A stretch of 7,035 nt of DNA, taken from Limiplasma sp045538465. Its GTDB lineage: Bacteria; Bacillota; Clostridia; Christensenellales; Aristaeellaceae. The notes below the pieces were generated by a model, which worked only from the letters and a program-made list of their open reading frames with translations, had not been told where the DNA came from and did not search any database. Location: positions 1-7,035 of the forward strand of contig JAZSRK010000055.1 of the NCBI GenBank assembly GCA_045538465.1, given 5' to 3'. The translations under genes were made by a program, and so were the position numbers. How positions within the stretch are numbered: position 1 is the stretch's first letter; every line of letters begins with the position of its first letter. Below are positions 1-5,392 of the stretch, piece by piece.

Positions 1-41
1 AAATCTACGTGTCGGTGGTTCGATTCCGCCCCAAGGCACCA
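1..41 (+). tRNA. 3' part of a tRNA, probably tRNA-Phe
   Basis: Only the 3' part lies in the window. Visible are the end of the anticodon loop (AAA at 1-3), the 3' strand of the anticodon stem (4-8), a five-base variable loop GTGTC (9-13), a T-arm (stem 14-18/26-30, loop TTCGATT 19-25), the acceptor 3' strand CCAAGGC (31-37), the discriminator A38 and an encoded CCA (39-41). The anticodon's third base is A, and the short variable loop rules out Leu, Ser and Tyr. That leaves Phe, Cys or Trp. The variable loop and T-arm closely resemble tRNA-Phe as I remember it from Bacillus subtilis and E. coli. Identity is inferred because the anticodon itself is outside the window. Confidence 0.75.
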
Positions 42-46
42 AGTGT

Positions 47-121
47 GCGGTAGTAGCTCAGTGGTAGAGTGCCACCTTGCCAAGGTGGATGTCGCGAGTT
101 CGAATCTCGTCTACCGCTCCA
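47..121 (+). tRNA. tRNA-Gly (anticodon GCC)
   Basis: A complete cloverleaf can be drawn by hand: acceptor stem 47-53/111-117, D-arm beginning GCTC at 56, anticodon stem CCACC/GGTGG (72-76/84-88) around the loop TTGCCAA with anticodon GCC at 79-81, five-base variable loop (89-93), T-arm 94-110 with loop TTCGAAT, discriminator T118 and encoded CCA at 119-121. It reads the GGC and GGU glycine codons. It lies five bases after the preceding tRNA and five bases before tRNA-Cys, so the three are almost certainly processed from one transcript. Confidence 0.97.
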
Positions 122-126
122 CACAC

Positions 127-201
127 GGTGCCATAGCCAAGCGGTAAGGCGAAGGTCTGCAAAACCTTTATTCCCCGGTTCAAATCCGGGTGGCACCTCC
201 A
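127..201 (+). tRNA. tRNA-Cys (anticodon GCA)
   Basis: A complete cloverleaf is visible: acceptor stem GGTGCCA/TGGCACC (127-133/191-197), anticodon stem 152-156/164-168 around loop CTGCAAA with anticodon GCA at 159-161, variable loop 169-173, T-arm 174-190 with loop TTCAAAT, discriminator T198 and encoded CCA at 199-201. It reads UGC and UGU. It is the last tRNA of the array, and the terminator follows within about 20 bases. A near copy of its first 14 bases lies downstream at 217-230. Confidence 0.97.
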
Positions 202-220
202 CCTTGCACCAGCTATGGTG

Positions 221-265
221 CCAAAGCCAAAAAAGTCGTCCGATAGGGCGGCTTTTTTGCTTTGG
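221..265 (+). terminator. Intrinsic terminator of the tRNA array
   Basis: A 13-base arm (229-241, six As then GTCGTCC) pairs with 246-258 (GGGCGGC then six Ts) around a GATA loop, with two G-U pairs. Outside it CCAAAGC (221-227) pairs with GCTTTGG (259-265), leaving C228 bulged. The GC core followed by a run of T is the classic Rho-independent form. The A-run on the 5' side means it could also act on leftward transcripts. Confidence 0.9.
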
Positions 266-422
266 TTGGTTGTTTGCTTCGTTATATCATCATCGTATCA
301 TCGTATAACATCATTTATATTCTATTCGATCTTTCCATTACTGCTTGCTCATTGGGAATGTTGAAGATAGATTTTTTACATTCTTTTCGTTATTTTTCGA
401 CGCTTTCACCGTGAATAAACCA
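266..422. other. AT-rich intergenic spacer
   Basis: No gene, tRNA or convincing coding frame is seen here. The only structure noted is a short tandem repeat, ATCATCGT twice in a row (289-304). Its T-rich stretches lie just upstream of the methyltransferase promoter and may act as an UP-like region, but that is a guess. Confidence 0.6.
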
Positions 423-451
423 TTTACAAACCAAATTGAATTTGATATAAT
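423..451 (+). promoter_or_regulatory. Predicted sigma-A-type promoter for the methyltransferase-rho unit
   Basis: The -35 box TTTACA (423-428) is separated by exactly 17 bases from a perfect -10 box TATAAT (446-451). The start of transcription should be near 458, leaving a 5' leader of about 95 bases before the TTG start at 553. No equally good promoter was found in the 59-base gap before rho, which suggests that rho is transcribed at least partly from here. Confidence 0.75.
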
Positions 452-472
452 CCCCTTAGCCCATTAAACACC

Positions 473-501
473 CGATCTGTTTCTACAATCAAACGATCTG
501 T
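473..501 (+). repeat. Direct repeat CGATCTGT in the leader
   Basis: Two exact copies of CGATCTGT lie at 473-480 and 494-501, 21 bases apart start to start, about two turns of B-DNA. They lie downstream of the predicted promoter, inside the transcribed leader, so they could bind a protein on DNA or be recognised in RNA. Chance is not excluded for an 8-base pair of repeats. Confidence 0.35.
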
Positions 502-535
502 GCTCACAGGGGCCAAAGGAAAAATTGCAATCAAC

Positions 536-552
536 AGAAAGAGGTTTCTTCT
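536..552 (+). promoter_or_regulatory. Ribosome binding site between complementary arms, deciding a TTG start
   Basis: GAGG (541-544) lies between AGAAA (536-540) and TTTCT (545-549), which are exact complements, so the Shine-Dalgarno bases would sit in the loop of a weak five-pair hairpin. TTG at 553 is eight bases past GAGG. The next in-frame ATG (codon 5 of the gene) is too far from this site to be preferred. The same arrangement occurs before rho. Confidence 0.6.
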
Positions 553-1566
553 TTGCGTTATGCAATGTTGTTAAAGCCGCATCCGAATGCGCATTACCGC
601 CAGTCTGTTTCTAAACTGGCAAAGATCGAACTTGAAGCGATCCTCAAAGCTTGGTCGATAGAAGGGGAGCCGCAATACGATATTTTGGGTTCGGAGCCTT
701 TTCTATTTTTCGAAGCGGAGGAAATGCAAGCTGGCTTGTGGCGTGCACTGTGCCGCCATTCGGCCTGCTGTTTGCTTTGCCAAGTAAACGATGGGTTGCT
801 AAAACCCATTGCCAAAGAACCGGCGTTTTTTCTGCCGGAGGAGCTACCGCAGGTACTTAAGTACAAAGGAAAAACCAATGCCGATTTTACCATGATGCTA
901 TTAAATACGGCGGTCGGCCTATCGGCCTTTGCCCGCAGCGAAGAGCCCCTTACGGTGCTGGACCCTGTTTGCGGCAAAGCCACCACGGCATTTTGCGCCC
1001 TGTGCCTTGGCCACCACGCCATTGGCGTAGATCGGGATGAAAAGGCTCTGCGGGAAGCGGATACTTATTTGGCACGTTCCCTGAAATGGAACCGCATCAA
1101 GCACAAGCGCACCACAGGCTCCCAAACCTTGACTGGCGGCGGTCATGTACAAACGACGGAGTTTGTGATGGCACAATCGGCGCAGGAACAAAAGCAGGGG
1201 GATACCCGCAGTTTCAAACTCATCAGCGGCGATGCCGGGCAACTGGGCCGTATGATGAAACAGGGCAGTTGCCATATTATCGTTGGCGATCTGCCCTACG
1301 GCGTGCAGCACGCTCCGCAGGAGGGACAGGGTCTTTCCTCGCCGGAAAGGCTGCTGAGCCGGGTGGCAGAGGGTTGTGCGCAGGTACTTAAGCGAGGCGG
1401 TGTAGCAGCGTTTTCGTTTAATGCATACACCTTGCCACGCAGCAAAGCTGCCGCTGCATTAGAAGCGGCTGGGCTGGAGGTTATTTCTCAGCCACCGTTT
1501 GACAGTTTCGCCCATTGGGTGGAGCAGGCAGTGGAGCGGGATGCTGTACTGGCAAGAAAGAGATAA
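553..1566 (+). CDS. TRM11-like SAM-dependent RNA methyltransferase (337 aa)
   Basis: The protein is a Rossmann-fold methyltransferase of the TRM11/THUMP-associated type, whose characterised members methylate N2 of guanosine in tRNA or rRNA using S-adenosylmethionine. Seen directly: motif I, the SAM-binding loop, at residues 134-145 (VLDPVCGKATT), an acidic end of strand 2 at GVD (158-160), and the catalytic motif IV as DLPYG (246-250), the form found in Trm14/THUMP-type enzymes rather than the DPPY common in others. The first 130 residues are divergent, and I see no clear THUMP domain, although the start resembles the TRM11 N-terminus. Residues about 184-220 look like a hydrophilic insertion. 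The TTG start is supported by a Shine-Dalgarno site eight bases upstream. The gene lies 59 bases before rho on the same strand, so co-transcription is likely. The RNA substrate and exact methylated base cannot be told from sequence. A DNA methyltransferase is less likely, given the DLPYG form and context. Confidence 0.75.
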   Translation: MRYAMLLKPHPNAHYRQSVSKLAKIELEAILKAWSIEGEPQYDILGSEPFLFFEAEEMQAGLWRALCRHSACCLLCQVNDGLLKPIAKEPAFFLPEELPQVLKYKGKTNADFTMMLLNTAVGLSAFARSEEPLTVLDPVCGKATTAFCALCLGHHAIGVDRDEKALREADTYLARSLKWNRIKHKRTTGSQTLTGGGHVQTTEFVMAQSAQEQKQGDTRSFKLISGDAGQLGRMMKQGSCHIIVGDLPYGVQHAPQEGQGLSSPERLLSRVAEGCAQVLKRGGVAAFSFNAYTLPRSKAAAALEAAGLEVISQPPFDSFAHWVEQAVERDAVLARKR

Positions 1567-1598
1567 AATACAAAGATCATTATTTCACCATTTGTATT
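1567..1598 (+). other. AT-rich hairpin between the methyltransferase and rho
   Basis: AATACAAA (1567-1574) is the exact complement of TTTGTATT (1591-1598), with a 16-base loop, starting directly after the stop codon. A T-rich stretch (GTTTTG) follows. The stem has few GC pairs, so it would be a weak terminator at best. It may partly reduce readthrough into rho or protect an mRNA end. Function is unproven. Confidence 0.35.
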
Positions 1599-1605
1599 GT
1601 TTTGT

Positions 1606-1625
1606 AGAAAAAAGGAGGGTTTCTT
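1606..1625 (+). promoter_or_regulatory. Strong ribosome binding site deciding the TTG start of rho
   Basis: AAAGGAGGG (1611-1619) is a near-perfect Shine-Dalgarno sequence six bases before TTG at 1626. It is flanked by AGAAA (1606-1610) and TTTCT (1620-1624), exact complements that place the site in a nine-base loop. This mirrors the site before the methyltransferase. Confidence 0.7.
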
Positions 1626-3629
1626 TTGCAGATCAGCGATTTGCAGGCAATGACCGTCATTCAGCTGCGCAAGCTGGCAAAGGAAAACGGTGTAAAACTG
1701 CCGGCAGGCATCAACAAGGAAGGTATCGTAGAGAAGGTCGCTTTGGTGGTATGCGGCGAAGAAGCTGCTGCTCCCGCAGCCAATGCAGCGATGGAACCGG
1801 CGGCATCCCCTGCCCCCGCAAAGGAAGATACGACCCTTTTCGATCTTTCTGTGGATGTGACCAATGCTCCCAGACAGGGCGGTTTTGGTGGCTATTCGTT
1901 CCAGCAAAGCGATCGTCAACCGGAGCGCCCGATGTATCGGCAGGCGTGGCAGGCACGCAGCCAAAACCGAGATGCTGCGCCCCGGCCCTCTTGGCAGACC
2001 CAGCAGACCCATGCCGGAGCCAACCGCTTTGGCCCGCAAAACCGCAGCTTTGGTCAGCAGGAGGCAGGGGATGGGTATCAACCCCAGCCAGAAAACGGCT
2101 TGCAGCAGGAGCGGATCACCCGGCAGGATAGCGACGGCTATCGTCCTGCCTACCATGCACCGATGCAGGAGAGCCGCAATCAGGAGCCGCCCCAGCAGTT
2201 GGATGGCTACCGTCTTGGCTACCGTGCTGCGCCCCAGCGCAACAATTACCAAAACCGCGACCAGAACTACGGCTACCGCCAGAATTATTATGGAAACAAC
2301 AACGTCGGCTATCGCCCCAACCAGCAGGGCTATGGCTACCGCCAGAACAATAACAACTATGGCTATCAGCAGCGGGATAACGACAGCTTTGCCGCCGACA
2401 GCGTATACCGTATGCAGCGGGATGCCCAGTTTGGCGCCCAAATGGATGCGGGTCAGCTGCCCGATCTGATGCAATTGCAAAACGCCGAGCCTGCTCAGGG
2501 CATGCTGGAAGTGCTGCCCGATGGTTACGGCTTCTTGCGCAGCCAAACGCTGGTTCCGGGTCGTAACGATGTATATGTATCCGTAGCTCAGGTGCGCCGC
2601 TTCGATCTGCGCACCGGCGACCAGATCGAAGGCATGGCACGTTCCCGCCGGGAAAGCGATAAGTACGCCGCTCTGCTGACGGTGGATAAGATCAACGGCA
2701 AAGAGCCCGATGAGAAACAGGCCCGTCCCGCCTTCGAACAGTTGGTGCCCATTTACCCGGAGCACCGTATCGAATTGGAAAGCCAAGAAAACCCCGGCAA
2801 TATGGTCATCCGCTTGGTGGATCTCATCGCCCCCATCGGCTTTGGTCAGCGCGCCATGCTGGTTACCCCCGACGGCGCCGATGGTCTGGGCATTCTGCGG
2901 GATATCAGCTGCGCCATCAAGCGCAACGATAAAGACGCCGAAGTGCTCATGCTGCTTATCGACATCGCCCCGGAGGATGTGACCATCATCAAGGAAAGTG
3001 CCGATGCAGAAGTGTTCGCCTCCACCTTTGCCGATACCCCGGAGACCCAGACCCGTGTAAGCGAAAATATGCTGGAGCGGGCGATGCGCTTGGTGGAAAA
3101 CGGCAAGAACGTGGTCATATTGCTGGATAGTCTCACTAAGCTGACCCGTGCTTATCAGGCGGCACAGGCACAGAATGGACGGCCGGTCTCTAATACCGTT
3201 ACCCCCGCAGCACTGGTGCGCCCCAAGCGTTTCTTCGGTGCAGCCCGAAACACCCGGGATGGCGGCAGCCTGACCGTGGTGGCCACCATCGCCACCGGCA
3301 CTGGTTCCCGCGTGGATGACATCATCTTTGAGGAGTTCAAGGGCACAGCCAATATGGAGTTGGTGCTTTGCCCGCCGTCCGCCGGCGACCCCATTACGCC
3401 TATGATCGACTTGCAGCGCAGCGGCACCAAGAAGGATGCCATGCTGCTGGATAGCCGCCGTCAGGAAGGACTTCGTTCTGTTCGTCAGGTGCTGGGTTCC
3501 ACCACCAATGGCGAAGCGGTGGTGCAGCTGATCGACATGATGCAGAAAACCAAATGCAATGAAGATCTGCTCACCAAGCTGCAGGAGTGGATGGTGCTCT
3601 GGGAAAAGAGCGGCTATCTGAAACGTTGA
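1626..3629 (+). CDS. rho: Rho-family protein with degenerate ATPase site and large low-complexity insertion (667 aa)
   Basis: This is a homologue of transcription termination factor Rho, normally a hexameric ATP-driven RNA translocase of about 420 aa that ends transcription. Domains in order: Rho N-terminal helical domain (1-42), Ala/Pro-rich then Gln/Asn/Arg/Tyr-rich low-complexity region (about 44-285, densest at 205-253), cold-shock RNA-binding domain (about 290-355, with DGYGFLRS and VRRFDLRTGD), and RecA-like core (about 395-610, with RPKRFFGAARN and EEFKGTANMEL). Core identity to E. coli Rho is obvious, but the catalytic residues are not kept. Where E. coli has the P-loop PPKAGKT, residues 415-421 read PDGADGL. 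The catalytic Glu211-Arg212 become I447-A448, Arg269 becomes K505, Arg353 becomes P589 and the Arg366 finger becomes K602. Walker B Asp (D501) remains. E. coli numbers are from memory. ATP hydrolysis therefore looks lost or greatly changed, which is an inference. The frame is open throughout with no sign of decay, so it is probably a selected protein rather than a pseudogene. Whether the genome has a second, normal rho is unknown. Confidence 0.88.
   Translation: MQISDLQAMTVIQLRKLAKENGVKLPAGINKEGIVEKVALVVCGEEAAAPAANAAMEPAASPAPAKEDTTLFDLSVDVTNAPRQGGFGGYSFQQSDRQPERPMYRQAWQARSQNRDAAPRPSWQTQQTHAGANRFGPQNRSFGQQEAGDGYQPQPENGLQQERITRQDSDGYRPAYHAPMQESRNQEPPQQLDGYRLGYRAAPQRNNYQNRDQNYGYRQNYYGNNNVGYRPNQQGYGYRQNNNNYGYQQRDNDSFAADSVYRMQRDAQFGAQMDAGQLPDLMQLQNAEPAQGMLEVLPDGYGFLRSQTLVPGRNDVYVSVAQVRRFDLRTGDQIEGMARSRRESDKYAALLTVDKINGKEPDEKQARPAFEQLVPIYPEHRIELESQENPGNMVIRLVDLIAPIGFGQRAMLVTPDGADGLGILRDISCAIKRNDKDAEVLMLLIDIAPEDVTIIKESADAEVFASTFADTPETQTRVSENMLERAMRLVENGKNVVILLDSLTKLTRAYQAAQAQNGRPVSNTVTPAALVRPKRFFGAARNTRDGGSLTVVATIATGTGSRVDDIIFEEFKGTANMELVLCPPSAGDPITPMIDLQRSGTKKDAMLLDSRRQEGLRSVRQVLGSTTNGEAVVQLIDMMQKTKCNEDLLTKLQEWMVLWEKSGYLKR
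2238..2384 (+). repeat. Asn/Tyr/Gln-rich tract within rho
   Basis: This codes for residues 205-253 of the Rho homologue. By hand count 32 of 49 residues are Asn, Tyr or Gln, and most of the others are Arg or Gly. GYR recurs at 216, 228 and 237, and also just upstream at 171, 194 and 198, with a related GYQ at 246. At DNA level this gives repeated GGCTA(C/T)CG-like units. The composition resembles prion-like and condensate-forming tracts. Confidence 0.8.
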
Positions 3630-3662
3630 ATTTAAAAAGTTTCTATAATATTTATAGAAGAA

Positions 3663-3719
3663 AAATACACAACGCCCCGCAGAAGTGCCTGTGCACATTC
3701 TGCGGGGCGTTGTGTATTT
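3663..3719. terminator. 22-bp perfect inverted repeat, bidirectional terminator between rho and sdaAA
   Basis: Arm 3663-3684 is an exact complement of 3698-3719 over 22 bases, GC-rich near the loop and AT-rich at its base. The 13-base loop can itself pair GTGC (3685-3688) with GCAC (3693-3696). It lies 33 bases after the rho stop and 30 bases after the sdaAA stop. On the minus strand the stem ends in five T (3661-3665), a good terminator for sda. On the plus strand the stem ends in only three T, then GG, so termination of rho here is probably weaker unless the long stem compensates. Confidence 0.88.
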
Positions 3720-3749
3720 GGTATAGCATAAAAGCGATACGAGAAGGGG

Positions 3750-4628
3750 TCAATGGTGCTGGCCGAAGATCTGCTCTGCAAGCTTAAGCCCGGTGGGGGT
3801 GGCAGCCAGACCACCTTGCGCGGTCTCGCGCAGGGAACAGGGGAGAGAAGCACCCACCTCGCCCATGGCCACGATCACCTCATCTGCCGGAATAACGCTG
3901 ACGATGCCAGCCAAAGCCATGTCTGCTGCGGTGATGGCGCACATCACGCCACCTGCGTTGCGCTTGATGCAAGGCACTTCCACCAGACCGGCGACCGGGT
4001 CGCATACGAGACCGAGCTGATTCTTCAGCGCCATGGCGACTGCGTGGGCGCATTGCTGGGGGCTGCCGCCGCACAATTCCACCAAGGCAGCGGCGGCCAT
4101 GGCTGCTGCTGCGCCGCATTCGGCCTGGCAGCCGCCTTCGGCACCGGCAATGGTGGCTTGGTTGGCGATGACCATACCGATGCCGCCGGCGCAAAGCAAA
4201 GCAAGGCACGCTTGCTGGCGGTCGATGCCGCGAAGGCTCATCATGGGCAGCACTGCTCCGGGCAGGATGCCGCAGCTGCCTGCGGTAGGGCTGGCGACGA
4301 TGCGTCCCATGGCAGCATTGTATTCTGCAACGGATAAGGCGATCGCCATGGCTTTGGCGCAAAATTCACCGCCTAAAGCGTTTTCTTCATATAAATGCAT
4401 GCGCCAGCCGTCGCCGCCGGTAAGACCGCTGGTGGAACGGATGTTTTCCTGCATGCCCCGCTGTGCAGAAGCTTCCATTACACTGAGCCGCTGATCGATG
4501 ATCTGCAACAGCTGGTCGGGTGTCAGATCCATCTGTGCTGCTTGGTCGCTGAGCACCAGTTGGCCGATGGTGGTACGGGTCTCATTTGCAAGGGTGACCA
4601 GTTCTTGTATGGAAGTATAATCAGGCAT
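3750..4628 (-). CDS. sdaAA: L-serine dehydratase, iron-sulfur-dependent, alpha subunit (292 aa)
   Basis: This is the catalytic alpha chain of the two-subunit oxygen-sensitive L-serine dehydratase, which converts L-serine to pyruvate and ammonia in the cytoplasm using a [4Fe-4S] cluster instead of PLP. The family is recognised from SPTAGSCGILPG (113-124), the Ala-rich segment after ECG (170-172), CDPVAGLVEVPC (209-220) and the following IKRNAGG. C171, C209 and C220 are the likely cluster ligands by comparison with the known Cys-x(10)-Cys pair and an upstream cysteine. The length matches free-standing alpha subunits of Bacillus and clostridia. The ATG overlaps the end of sdaAB by eight bases and has its own GGAGG nine bases upstream (plus-strand 4638-4642), so the two are one translationally coupled operon. 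The terminator follows 30 bases after the stop. Nothing is missing or broken. Confidence 0.95.
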   Translation of the reverse strand: MPDYTSIQELVTLANETRTTIGQLVLSDQAAQMDLTPDQLLQIIDQRLSVMEASAQRGMQENIRSTSGLTGGDGWRMHLYEENALGGEFCAKAMAIALSVAEYNAAMGRIVASPTAGSCGILPGAVLPMMSLRGIDRQQACLALLCAGGIGMVIANQATIAGAEGGCQAECGAAAAMAAAALVELCGGSPQQCAHAVAMALKNQLGLVCDPVAGLVEVPCIKRNAGGVMCAITAADMALAGIVSVIPADEVIVAMGEVGASLPCSLRETAQGGLAATPTGLKLAEQIFGQHH

Positions 4629-5301
4629 GTCCGTTATCCTCCGGGTTTGCGTGTAGGTAGACCACGTTTTCTACGTTGGGCAGTGCCCGCAGGGCTCGTA
4701 TGGTCTCTTGGGGAACGTTGCTATCCAGCTCGATGGTCATCATGGCGAGGCGGCCTTTGGCGGGGCGTGTCAGCTTAAAATTGCCAATGTTTGCGCCAGA
4801 GAAGGAAAGGATCTGGCTGACAGTGGCGATAACGCCCGGCGTATCCCGGTGGGGGATGATGAGGGTGTCGCATTGACCGGCGAAAGCGCTTTCCATCCCA
4901 TTGAGGCGGGTGATGAGCACGTTGCCGCCGCCGATGGAGGCCCCTTCGATCTCAACGCTGGTCTCATCGCTGCTGGTGAGGCGTATGATGGCCGTATTGG
5001 GGTGGCAGCGCGGCAGAGATACGGTACGAATGGTGTAGCGAAGCCCAGCTTCCTGCGCCAGATGCAAACTGTTGGGCAAGCGCTCATCGTCGGGGCGCAT
5101 GCCCAGTATACCGGCGATGATGGCTTTATCAGTGCCGTGCCCTTTATAGGTTTGTGCAAAGCTGCCAGCCAGAGCGATATCTGCCTCCACTGGGGGGTGA
5201 GCCAGCAGCTTGCGGGATATATAGCCGATGCGGGCTGCCCCGGCCGTATGGCTGCTGGAAGGCCCGATCATGACCGGGCCGATGATGTCCAGAACGTTCA
5301 T
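4621..5301 (-). CDS. sdaAB: L-serine dehydratase, iron-sulfur-dependent, beta subunit (226 aa)
   Basis: This is the partner chain of SdaAA in L-serine dehydratase. The N-terminal domain begins MNVLDIIGPVMIGPSSSHTAGA, with the family signature GPSSSHTAGA at residues 13-22, then GHGTDKAIIAG (54-64) and HPNT (100-103). The C-terminal part (about 147-219, from TLIIPHRDTPG) is an ACT domain, a fold that often binds amino acids and may sense serine or stabilise the complex. The ATG at 5301 is chosen over an upstream in-frame TTG because AGGGAGG lies eight bases before it (plus-strand 5310-5316) and the family starts exactly here. It is the first gene of the leftward operon and its TGA overlaps the sdaAA start by eight bases, which suggests the subunits are made in balanced amounts. 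Confidence 0.95.
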   Translation of the reverse strand: MNVLDIIGPVMIGPSSSHTAGAARIGYISRKLLAHPPVEADIALAGSFAQTYKGHGTDKAIIAGILGMRPDDERLPNSLHLAQEAGLRYTIRTVSLPRCHPNTAIIRLTSSDETSVEIEGASIGGGNVLITRLNGMESAFAGQCDTLIIPHRDTPGVIATVSQILSFSGANIGNFKLTRPAKGRLAMMTIELDSNVPQETIRALRALPNVENVVYLHANPEDNGHA

Positions 5302-5363
5302 AGGGTGATCCTCCCTGTATAAGGTGTACAAATGAAGAATTGTTTTTTGCTTGTACAGATACT

Positions 5364-5392
5364 ATTGTACTACAGCAAGGCGTTGTGGGCAA
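5364..5392 (-). promoter_or_regulatory. Predicted promoter of the sdaAB-sdaAA operon
   Basis: Read on the minus strand, TTGCCC (5387-5392) and TACAAT (5364-5369) are separated by 17 bases. The -10 matches the consensus at five of six positions and the -35 at four. Transcription would begin near 5357, giving a leader of about 55 bases. One TGTAC motif overlaps the -10 box (core 5367-5370) and another lies at the start site (5353-5356), positions suited to repression. Confidence 0.55.

Noticed and set aside
1..308. Short open frames on both strands across the tRNA array
   Set aside because: They overlap three clear tRNA structures and the terminator and have no ribosome binding sites. They are not genes.
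2820..2900. A local frameshift as explanation for the missing Rho P-loop
   Set aside because: Reading the segment in the other frames gives PPTAPMVWA or similar, not PPKAGKT, and no compensating indels are evident because the flanks align without gaps.
3641..3659. TATAAT at 3644-3649 as a promoter after rho
   Set aside because: The nearest -35-like sequence (TTGAAT, 3626-3631) is only 12 bases away, and the box lies in a short AT hairpin directly before a terminator. There is no gene downstream on this strand until 5701.
1488..3698. A 736-codon stop-free frame on the minus strand, antisense to the whole rho gene
   Set aside because: It mirrors rho codon use (GC-rich codons that rarely give antisense stops), its translation looks like no known family, it has no ribosome binding site that I can see, and it runs across the terminator. 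It is a shadow.
5302..5331. A ten-residue longer SdaAB starting at an upstream TTG (5331)
   Set aside because: The ATG at 5301 has an ideal AGGGAGG eight bases upstream, and family members begin with the equivalent of MNVLDIIGP.
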